A stretch of 45,845 bases of DNA, taken from Pelagicoccus sp. SDUM812005. GTDB lineage: Bacteria; Verrucomicrobiota; Verrucomicrobiia; Opitutales; Opitutaceae. Numbering within the stretch: position 1 is the stretch's first letter; each line of letters opens with the position of its first letter. Location of the stretch: assembly GCF_031127875.1 (NCBI RefSeq), contig NZ_JARXIA010000032.1:1-45845 (forward strand), written 5' to 3'. The notes under the pieces were generated by a model. The model did not search any database, was not told where the DNA came from, and was given only the letters and a program-made list of their open reading frames with translations. This document shows, one piece after another, positions 25,037 through 31,930 of this stretch. The position numbers and the translations under genes were made by a program.

Positions 25037-26815
25037 CTAGGCTGAGATGCCGAGGGCCTTAAGATCGGCCAGGGCTCGCTTGGCGGCGATGACTCCATCG
25101 GCGGCCGAGTCCGCATAGTAGTCGGCGTCAATCTTGTCGCAGAACTTTTCGTTGATGGGAGCTCCCCCGATGAGGACCTTTACGGTATCGCGCATGCCCT
25201 CGTCCTTGAGGGCCTGGATGACGCGCTCCATGTAGTTCATGGTGGTGGTCAGCAAAGCGGACATGCCGACCATATGGATGTCGTTTTCCTTGAGGGCGGC
25301 GATGAACTTCTCGACCGGGACGTTGACGCCTAGGTCGAGGATCTGGAAGCCGGCTCCCTCGAGCATCATGCCGACCAGATTCTTGCCGATGTCGTGGATG
25401 TCGCCTTTCACGGTGCCGAGCAATACACGGCCGACGGGCTTGGCTCCGGTCTTCGCGATCAGCGGCCGCAGGATCTTGAGGCCTTCGCTCATCGCTCGGG
25501 CGGCGATCAGCATTTCCGGGACGAAGAGCTGCTTTTGGGCGAAGCGGTAGCCGATGACGTCCATGGCGGGGATCATCGCTCGGTCGACGATTTCGCCCGG
25601 CGGGATATCGTCCTCGAGGGCTTCCTGCACCAGCTCGACGACATCGTCCTCCTCGCCCTCTTCGATGGCTTCGGCGAGTTCGCGCAGGATCGGTTCCAAG
25701 CCTTCCTCGTAGGTGGGTTCCGTGTCGACGACGATTGCTTCCGTCTCCTGCTTCTTCTGCTTGAAGATAGGGCGTGTAGGCGTCCAGTTCTTGTAGTCCT
25801 TTTCCAAACACGCCCGAACTGCGTCGATATGCTCCGGCGGGCAATCGTAGGCGGCGACCCCGGTACCCAGGATGAAGCCCGGGTGGTCCCAGCACTTGTT
25901 CAGGATATTCATGGTGAAGTCCTGAATCTTGTCGATGGGACCGAGGTGGAGAAGTCGCGGGTCGACGTTGACGCGCATGGGAAGGTTGTTTTCCAGCGCC
26001 TTCTTTTTGAAGAGCTCGATGTCGCCCTCGAAGTCGCAGAGGATCTGGGTCGTATCGGTATCGATGATGGCATCGAGGATCGGTGTGGTATCGCCGCCGA
26101 TAATGAGCGGGATTTGCTTCGCTCCAGCGGCCTTCAGTTCCGGAATGAGGATGCGTTTGTAAACTTTGGATACAATTTCCTGGAAGATCTGCGGAGAGCA
26201 AAGCGGCGGCATGGCGCGCGAATCGAAGATGATGGGATCGATGCCGATATCGACGAAGGCCTTTCCGAAGGCAGCCGCGACCCGTGCCGTAAACTCCATG
26301 AGTTTGACCGTGTACTGCGGATCCTGCATGGTCATGACAATGAAGTTTTCAGCTCCCATCAGTTCGGAGGCGAGGGAGAAGGGGCCGGTGATGGCGCCGC
26401 GAATCTTGATTTCATGCCCCAGCTTGGCGTGCAGTTTCTTGGCTGCCTCCAAGTAGAGCGGCATGCGACCGTCCTTCGTGGGATCGGGGATGCTGAGCTT
26501 GTCGATATCGGAGAGTTTCTTGATGGGAAAGTCCTCCACGCCCGGCACGTCGGGGGAGTCGTCGAAGTAGACGATCTTGCAGCCGAGGGCTTCGGCTTCG
26601 ACGTTGTAGACGTCGATTCCGACGGTGAGGAAATCCGGCTTGTAGCGTTCGTACTCGGCTAGCAGGCCTTCGACCAGCAGGTCCGGATCGCGGCAAATTT
26701 CCGAGGGGGTCTTGCCGATCAGGAAGCCCTTGTGCTCGTAGATGGCGGGGCAAAAGGGGATACGCTCGCCTATCTCCATGGATAGGACTTTGTTCATGAG
26801 TTCTAGGCTATTCAT
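25037..26815 (-). CDS. CmuA-like fusion of UroD-type methyltransferase and corrinoid-binding protein
   Basis: A 592-residue fusion. Residues 1-345 are a uroporphyrinogen-decarboxylase-like methyltransferase barrel (MtaA/MtbA/CmuA superfamily). Residues 369-455 are the helical corrinoid cap. Residues 460-592 are the B12-binding Rossmann domain with D472-x-H474-x2-G477 (GDIHDIGKN, lower-ligand His), S519 (GMSALLTT) and G550-G551. The same order occurs in CmuA, which demethylates chloromethane. The MtaA-type zinc motif HxCG is replaced by LIIGGDTTP (237-245), and the later zinc Cys position reads GTGVAAYD, with C325 three residues on. The usual zinc site therefore looks absent. ATG 26815 was chosen over an upstream start that overlaps the next gene. 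The methyl donor is unknown: methoxy, N-methyl, S-methyl and halomethyl compounds are all possible. Confidence 0.85.
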   Translation of the reverse strand: MNSLELMNKVLSMEIGERIPFCPAIYEHKGFLIGKTPSEICRDPDLLVEGLLAEYERYKPDFLTVGIDVYNVEAEALGCKIVYFDDSPDVPGVEDFPIKKLSDIDKLSIPDPTKDGRMPLYLEAAKKLHAKLGHEIKIRGAITGPFSLASELMGAENFIVMTMQDPQYTVKLMEFTARVAAAFGKAFVDIGIDPIIFDSRAMPPLCSPQIFQEIVSKVYKRILIPELKAAGAKQIPLIIGGDTTPILDAIIDTDTTQILCDFEGDIELFKKKALENNLPMRVNVDPRLLHLGPIDKIQDFTMNILNKCWDHPGFILGTGVAAYDCPPEHIDAVRACLEKDYKNWTPTRPIFKQKKQETEAIVVDTEPTYEEGLEPILRELAEAIEEGEEDDVVELVQEALEDDIPPGEIVDRAMIPAMDVIGYRFAQKQLFVPEMLIAARAMSEGLKILRPLIAKTGAKPVGRVLLGTVKGDIHDIGKNLVGMMLEGAGFQILDLGVNVPVEKFIAALKENDIHMVGMSALLTTTMNYMERVIQALKDEGMRDTVKVLIGGAPINEKFCDKIDADYYADSAADGVIAAKRALADLKALGISA

Positions 26816-26829
26816 AGTTTGGGGTGTAT

Positions 26830-27567
26830 TTAAGGTAAGGATACGGGGGAGCTTTCGCTCGCTAGGACTTGTTTCTCGAAAGGGAGTACCCGCAGCTGGC
26901 AGTTTCGATCGGGACAGCGCCAGCAGCGCGGTTGGGCTTCGCCGCACTCCGGAAGCGGGTGCTCGCGTTCTACCGAGCTGCCGAAGCCGATAACCGCAGT
27001 TACGGTCGCGAGGGGGTGCATGAAAAACGATTCCGCGTCGAAGTTGACGCCGATTTGCTGCAGCGGCAGCGCTTCCGCGAATCGTGCCTGCAAGGAATGC
27101 GGCAAGCGGTCGGTACCGGGTGAAAGGCTATCGCCGATCTTGCAGTCCGGATAGCGTTGGCTCAGTTCGCGGCGGGCCTTCACTAGGCTGTCGCGGGCAA
27201 TGGCGGTGGCGATAGCGGTGTAGACGTAAGCCTTCATCGGATCGTCTTCCCGCATCACGAAGTCATCCCATTCGGAGCTGATGGTTCCGGCTACCAAAGC
27301 TGCGTATTCGGGAAGCTGCAAGTAGCGTTGCAGCCGTATCGATTTTCCTAGTACAGCTTTGATTTGCTCGCTGCGCCCGATGGTCCAAGCCAGTTTCGGA
27401 CGAGCGATTGCGGCGGCAACCGGCAAGCTCTCGTCGATCAATCGGGTCAGCCGCTTGCGGATCGGTTTACCGGGAGGAATGCCCATGCTGCGAAGCACCT
27501 TATCGTAGCTAAGGATCGGAGAAAGGTGTAGGATTTCAGGAACGAGTTCTTGCACAGCAAGGGGCAA
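26830..27567 (-). CDS. MetH reactivation-domain-like protein
   Basis: A 245-residue protein resembling the B12-dependent methionine synthase activation domain found as stand-alone proteins in corrinoid operons. The match covers SLSPGTDRLPHSLQARF (147-163, place of the AdoMet motif RFSPGY), LQQIGVNF and FMHPLATVTAVIGFG (182-196). The tail has C208, C215, C218 and C223, a possible metal or cluster site. In MetH this domain remethylates inactive corrinoid with AdoMet after one-electron reduction. It is the first gene of the minus-strand operon, 14 bases before the fusion methyltransferase. The start is uncertain: TTG 27567 gives full length, and the first ATG is at residue 28. No clear ribosome-binding site was seen. 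Confidence 0.7.
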   Translation of the reverse strand: MPLAVQELVPEILHLSPILSYDKVLRSMGIPPGKPIRKRLTRLIDESLPVAAAIARPKLAWTIGRSEQIKAVLGKSIRLQRYLQLPEYAALVAGTISSEWDDFVMREDDPMKAYVYTAIATAIARDSLVKARRELSQRYPDCKIGDSLSPGTDRLPHSLQARFAEALPLQQIGVNFDAESFFMHPLATVTAVIGFGSSVEREHPLPECGEAQPRCWRCPDRNCQLRVLPFEKQVLASESSPVSLP

Positions 27568-27724
27568 TTCGGTTCCGGAACTATAGGTAATTCGGGAGCT
27601 TTCCGTCTTGGCCGATCGGGCGGTTTGTGATTAGACAATATGGCTATAGCTTTTGCGGTTCTTAATATTGAAGTCCGTAAGTCATAGAAGTTCAGCTGGT
27701 AAATGAAAACGACGGGTGGTTCTG
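27568..27724. promoter_or_regulatory. Divergent promoter region of corrinoid operon and AraC regulator
   Basis: This 157-base AT-richer gap lies between outward-read genes (27640-27710 is visibly richer in A/T than its surroundings). It must hold the promoter of the corrinoid operon and of the regulator. I could not assign minus-35/minus-10 pairs or a riboswitch. In particular I see no cobalamin riboswitch, which would need more space. Confidence 0.35.
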
Positions 27725-28627
27725 ATGAGTAGACGGATAAGAAATTATACGAATGATGACGGGGCGAAGGGACAAGCGCGTCGGCACGAGCCCATGGGGG
27801 TGCCCATGCCGGATGCCGGCATCTATATTCTAGAGAGCCACCACTCTGCGAGTTTCCGCATGGCGATGGGAAGCTGGCCGTTTCACAAGATCTGCTGGGT
27901 TCCGGTGGGTCGCGGTTTCTTGGAGTTCGAGGACGGGCGCGTGGTGCTAGGCACCCATGCTTTTGCGGTCGTACCGAAGGGGTGCGAGCACCGATTCGTC
28001 GACGATCCGTCGGAGCCGATGACCTTGATCATCGCTTGCGCCACGGAGGCTGCCCTGCGGGGCGAGGGAACCTTGGCCTCCCTGTTCGCGACGTTGCTGC
28101 AGCGCTTTCCGCGTAGCAAGGCGGTCCGAGCCCGCAGCGCCTACCACTTCAGCTTGATGCGCGATTGCCTGCAGGGAATGCTGCGGGAGCAATCGCGCGG
28201 CGGCTTGGGCAGCGGAGCGATGCTGCATGCCCTTTTGACTCAATTGGTGGTGGCGATGGTACGGGGCGCGGAACCGGGGGGAGTGGTGGACCACGGGCCG
28301 GCCGCCGCGCTGGAAGGATTGCTGGAGGAGCTGGAAAGCCACTTCGATCGACCGGTATCGCTGGAAGAGGTCGCGGAGCGTTGCGGGCTTTCGCCGCGAC
28401 GTTTTACGCAGCTCTTCAAGGAGCGTACCGGTTCGACTTTGGTCGAGTACGTGAACCGCTTGCGCATCGATTACGCGAAGGAGCGCCTGCGCGAGACGGG
28501 TCACGTCGCCTACGCCTGCCACGAATCGGGGTTTCAGGATTTGGCCTATTTTTACCGCAGCTTCAAGCGCTACGTCGGCTGCACGCCGGGGGCCTTCGTG
28601 AAGGCCGAAGCGGCTGGCAAGGATTGA
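27725..28627 (+). CDS. AraC-family regulator with cupin sensor domain
   Basis: A 300-residue regulator. An N-terminal cupin-type domain (about 25-125) contains GRGFLEFEDGRVVLGTHAF and PKGCEHRFVDDPSEP. The C-terminal DNA-binding domain has helix-turn-helix one SLEEVAERCGLSPRRFTQLF and the second motif ending GFQDLAYFYRSFKRYVGCTP. GTG 27716 is a possible start three codons earlier; ATG 27725 has GGGTGG 6-11 bases before it. It diverges from the seven-gene corrinoid operon with a 157-base gap, which makes it the prime candidate regulator and substrate sensor for that operon (inference). Confidence 0.9.
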   Translation: MSRRIRNYTNDDGAKGQARRHEPMGVPMPDAGIYILESHHSASFRMAMGSWPFHKICWVPVGRGFLEFEDGRVVLGTHAFAVVPKGCEHRFVDDPSEPMTLIIACATEAALRGEGTLASLFATLLQRFPRSKAVRARSAYHFSLMRDCLQGMLREQSRGGLGSGAMLHALLTQLVVAMVRGAEPGGVVDHGPAAALEGLLEELESHFDRPVSLEEVAERCGLSPRRFTQLFKERTGSTLVEYVNRLRIDYAKERLRETGHVAYACHESGFQDLAYFYRSFKRYVGCTPGAFVKAEAAGKD

Positions 28628-28698
28628 CGAACGATGGCAGCTTCGCCTGCGGAAGAGCAGCAGGAGACAGGCGTTTTACAGTAAATGACGATACGCTC

Positions 28699-28724
28699 GC
28701 CTGCCCCCCTTGTCGGAGGCAGGC
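28699..28724 (+). repeat. Hairpin just before the M61 peptidase start
   Basis: A 7-base perfect stem (GCCTGCC 28699-28705, GGCAGGC 28718-28724, loop of 12) ends 7 bases before ATG 28732. The AGAGGG that follows is the likely ribosome-binding site. It may terminate AraC read-through or modulate translation; no T-run follows. Confidence 0.35.
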
Positions 28725-28731
28725 TAGAGGG

Positions 28732-30585
28732 ATGCTGCGTTTGCCGTTTTTGCTTCTCCTGTTCCTCGCTTTGGCGTCGCCCTTGATCCTTAAAGCGGAG
28801 CGCCCTGCCATCGCCTATACGCTGAGCTTTTCGGACGCCCGCAATCATTATCTCGACGTGGAGATGCGGATACCTGCCGAAGGGAAACGGGAGCTCGAAC
28901 TGTTTATGCCGGTTTGGACGCCAGGCTCGTATTTGGTGCGCGAATACGCTCGAAACATTATTTCCTTGGAGGCGGCGGATGGCAGCGGAAAGCCATTGCA
29001 GGCCCAGAAGACCAGCAAGAATCGATGGCGAGTGGATTTGCGGGGTAGCGATACCCTGGTCGTGAACTATCGACTCTTCAGTCGAGAAATCAACGTGCGG
29101 TCCAATTGGGTGGAATCGGACTTCGCGGTTATCAATGGAGCTCCCACCTATTTGTCAGTGGTGGACGACTACCAGCGGCCCTACGAAGTGCAGGTCGAAT
29201 TGCCCGAAGGGTGGAAACGCAGCTGTTCCCCGCTCCCGGCAGGGAAGGAGCCGAACAGTTACCGGTCGCCCGACTTCGACACCCTAGTCGACAGCCCGAT
29301 GGTGGTTGGCACGCCCGAAGTGGACCGTTTCGAGGTGGACGGAGTCGAGCATTATCTGGTGACGCTTGGCGGCGGCGGGGTTTGGGACAACGAGCGAGCC
29401 GCCCGCAACGTGCAGCATCTGGTGGAAACCCAGCGGGACTTCTGGGAAAGCCTGCCGTATTCAGAACCTTACTACTTTTTCAATTTGCTCACGGGCTCCC
29501 GCGGAGGCTTGGAGCATCGCCAGTCGCTAGTGATGACCGCGGACCGTTGGTATTCGAAGAATAGGGGAGGAATTCGGTCTTGGCTCTCGCTGGTGAGCCA
29601 CGAGTTCTTTCACGCGTGGAACGGGAAGCGGCTGCGGCCCGTGGAACTGGGGCCTTTCGAGTACGAGCACGAAAACTACTGTTCGTCCCTCTGGGTGGTG
29701 GAAGGGATCACCAGCTACTACCAGCACGTGCTCCTGGCTCGAGCCGGCTACAACACGGTCGACCAGTACCTGGGCGCCTTGAGCGGCTCGATTGCCGGTA
29801 CGCAGCGGACTCCGGGTCGTATGGTGCAGTCCTTGAGCGACTCTTCCTTCGACGCTTGGATCAAGGCCTATCGCCGCGACGAGAATTCGGTGAACGCGCT
29901 TTTCAGCTACTACTCCGGCGGAGCGGTGGCAGGCTTCCTCATCGATGCGGAGATCCAAAGAGCGAGCGAGGGAAAGGCGTCCCTGGACGACGTCCTGCGA
30001 TTGGCCTACGAACGCTACAGCGGGGAACATGGCTATTCCGAGGACGAGTTTATCGCTCTGGCGGGCGAGGTGGCCGGCAAGGACCTGAGCGCTTGGTTCG
30101 AGCAACTGGTGCGGGAGCCGGGCGAATTCGACTACCAGCCTGCCCTCGATTGGTACGGACTTGAGTTCGAGGCCCCGAAAGCGTCTACAAATAGTGGATA
30201 CTTCCCCGTGGAGGAAGAACCGGCGGACCTGCCTCGGGGCTGGCTGGGGGCTTCCACGAGCGAGAGCGGCGGCATCTTGAAGGTGACGTCCGTGCCGGCC
30301 GGAACCTCTGCGTCGGAAGCTGGCCTCTACGTAGACGACGAGATCATCGCCATCGATCGCAACCGGGTGGACGCGAAGCAGCTGAACCGGATCGTGGGCC
30401 TGCTCGGGGTGGGGGCGGAGATCGACTTGCTCGTCTCGCGGCAAGGGCTGTTGCGAACCTTGAAAGTGGAGCTCGGGGAAGAGCCTAGCGAAACCTGGCG
30501 CTTGCGGGTGCGCAGCGACCAGAGCGAAGCTCAGGCAGCTCGCGTTGCCCGGTGGTTGGGAAGCCCGGACCAGGCGAGGGAGTAA
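28732..30585 (+). CDS. M61-family glycyl aminopeptidase with PDZ domain
   Basis: A 617-residue exported metallopeptidase. The signal peptide LRLPFLLLLFLALASPLI ends near residue 20. The N-terminal beta domain (about 25-200) is followed by the gluzincin catalytic domain with H290-E291-x2-H294 (VSHEFFHAWNGKRLRP) and zinc Glu E324 (WVVEGITSYY). A C-terminal PDZ domain (about 500-590) has RGWLGAST and AGLYVDDEIIAIDRN. Length and order match the M61 family. ATG 28732 is supported by AGAGGG and the signal peptide. It stands alone between a regulator and a convergent kinase gene, and is probably a periplasmic aminopeptidase. Confidence 0.9.
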   Translation: MLRLPFLLLLFLALASPLILKAERPAIAYTLSFSDARNHYLDVEMRIPAEGKRELELFMPVWTPGSYLVREYARNIISLEAADGSGKPLQAQKTSKNRWRVDLRGSDTLVVNYRLFSREINVRSNWVESDFAVINGAPTYLSVVDDYQRPYEVQVELPEGWKRSCSPLPAGKEPNSYRSPDFDTLVDSPMVVGTPEVDRFEVDGVEHYLVTLGGGGVWDNERAARNVQHLVETQRDFWESLPYSEPYYFFNLLTGSRGGLEHRQSLVMTADRWYSKNRGGIRSWLSLVSHEFFHAWNGKRLRPVELGPFEYEHENYCSSLWVVEGITSYYQHVLLARAGYNTVDQYLGALSGSIAGTQRTPGRMVQSLSDSSFDAWIKAYRRDENSVNALFSYYSGGAVAGFLIDAEIQRASEGKASLDDVLRLAYERYSGEHGYSEDEFIALAGEVAGKDLSAWFEQLVREPGEFDYQPALDWYGLEFEAPKASTNSGYFPVEEEPADLPRGWLGASTSESGGILKVTSVPAGTSASEAGLYVDDEIIAIDRNRVDAKQLNRIVGLLGVGAEIDLLVSRQGLLRTLKVELGEEPSETWRLRVRSDQSEAQAARVARWLGSPDQARE

Positions 30586-30628
30586 GTAGGGCTCTCTCGT
30601 TTCTCGCGGCGGCCGGCTGGCGGTTTGG

Positions 30629-31738
30629 CTAGCAGTCCAAGTGGAAGTAGAAGCGAGTACCTTCGCCCTTGGTGGATTCTATCCAAATCTCGCCACCGTG
30701 GGCTTCGATGATCTTCTTGCAGATCGACAGGCCGAGTCCGGTTCCTGTCTTGCCTTGGGAGTCGGCGAGGCGTTCGAAGGGGAGGAAGATGCGGTTGGAT
30801 TCCTTGTCGTCGATGCCGATTCCATTGTCCTCCACGCAAATCACGGTGAGGCCATCCTCCCGGGAGCTGCTGACGCGGACGACGGGATCGACGCCATCCC
30901 GGCTGTACTTGAGGCCGTTTCCGATGAGGTTCTGCAGGACATGGTGCATCAGCCCCGGGTCGCCCCGGACCGCTGGCATCTCGCTGGCTTCGACCGTGCC
31001 CTTGGTCTCCTTGATGAGTTCGGCCAAGCTCGAACAAACCTCGGAAACGAGGGAAGTGGGCCGGATCTCGAGACGCTCTATGGATTTGCGCCCCAGGCTG
31101 GAAAGCTTGTGCAGGTCTCCCACCAAGGTGATGGAACGGTGGGCGCTTTTCTTCAAGAGGTCTAGGCACTCCCAGGCTTCCTGGGTCGATTGGCCTTTGG
31201 AAAGTTCCAGCTCGATGAGCTGGGCGAAGCCCTGGATGGCGTCAAGCGGGGAAACGAGGTCATGGGCGGCCATGCTTCCGAAGTACTGCAGGTCCGCGAG
31301 GCTATCCTCCAGCTTGCACTTCTGCGTCCAGCGCTCGAGCGCGTAGCGGATGCTGCGCAGGAGGGTGCGCGGAGTGATTTCTTCCTTGCTCAGGAAGTCC
31401 ATGGCGCCGAGCTTGAGGGCCTCCTCCCCTAGGTTGAGGTCGGAGATGGCAGTGAGCACGACTACCGGAACGGAGGGGCAGGAATCGAGGAATAGGCTGA
31501 GCGTATCCAGTCCAACCGTTTCCGGAAGCCCGAGATCGAGAATGGCAAGCTCCACCTTTTTAGTGCGAGCGATCTGCAGGGCGTCGGTCAGGTTGTTGGC
31601 TCGGGTGATCCGCGTAGTGCTGAAGCTGCGCGCGGCGAGCGTAAACAGTTCGGCATGGTCTTCGTTGTCCTCGACTAGCAATAGCTCTACTGTGGAAACC
31701 TTTTTGGAGGCTCGGGGCGCTTGAATCGAATTTGCCAT
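30629..31738 (-). CDS. Response regulator-histidine kinase hybrid
   Basis: A 369-residue cytosolic protein. An N-terminal receiver (about 15-135) has acidic E23-D24, phospho-acceptor D68 (AILDLGLPE) and K118 (DFLSKEE). It is followed by a HisKA domain with H159 (AAHDLVSPLDAIQGF) and a HATPase_c domain with NLIGNGLKYS, EDNGIGI and GTGLGLSICKKI. Such receiver-first kinases take a phosphate signal and modulate their own kinase core, acting as relay nodes. ATG 31738 gives a receiver starting at a normal distance. An in-frame start 36 codons upstream adds unrelated residues. It diverges from the ethylene-receptor-like kinase (192 bases between), so they may work in one circuit. Confidence 0.9.
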   Translation of the reverse strand: MANSIQAPRASKKVSTVELLLVEDNEDHAELFTLAARSFSTTRITRANNLTDALQIARTKKVELAILDLGLPETVGLDTLSLFLDSCPSVPVVVLTAISDLNLGEEALKLGAMDFLSKEEITPRTLLRSIRYALERWTQKCKLEDSLADLQYFGSMAAHDLVSPLDAIQGFAQLIELELSKGQSTQEAWECLDLLKKSAHRSITLVGDLHKLSSLGRKSIERLEIRPTSLVSEVCSSLAELIKETKGTVEASEMPAVRGDPGLMHHVLQNLIGNGLKYSRDGVDPVVRVSSSREDGLTVICVEDNGIGIDDKESNRIFLPFERLADSQGKTGTGLGLSICKKIIEAHGGEIWIESTKGEGTRFYFHLDC

Positions 31739-31930
31739 AAATACTGAGATACAGAGAGGTCGCGCAGCGCCGCATCCTAATTGCATCGGTTGCGCTACAG
31801 GCCGGTCTTGCTGGGCTAAGGATTTGAGAAAAAGAGGCTTTGGCAAGTTCAGCCGCCGCTTTCTGAGTTAAATCTAGGACTCAAGTTAGGGAAAATACGG
31901 TGCCGGACTTGCGGTGGGCTAACGATTCGC
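31739..31930. promoter_or_regulatory. Divergent region between two kinase genes
   Basis: This 192-base non-coding gap lies between outward-read signalling genes. No strong palindrome or promoter pair was assigned. Confidence 0.3.

Noticed and set aside
25394-26662. Open frame of 422 codons opposite the UroD-corrinoid fusion
   Set aside because: It is rich in Asp/Val/Gly without motifs and overlaps a strongly supported gene.
25037-26815. Direct call of chloromethane methyltransferase CmuA
   Set aside because: The domain order matches, but the zinc-type motif does not and no other halomethane gene is present. Only the architecture is claimed.
27568-27724. Cobalamin riboswitch before the corrinoid operon
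   Set aside because: The 157-base gap shows no B12-box-like sequence and is shared with a divergent promoter.
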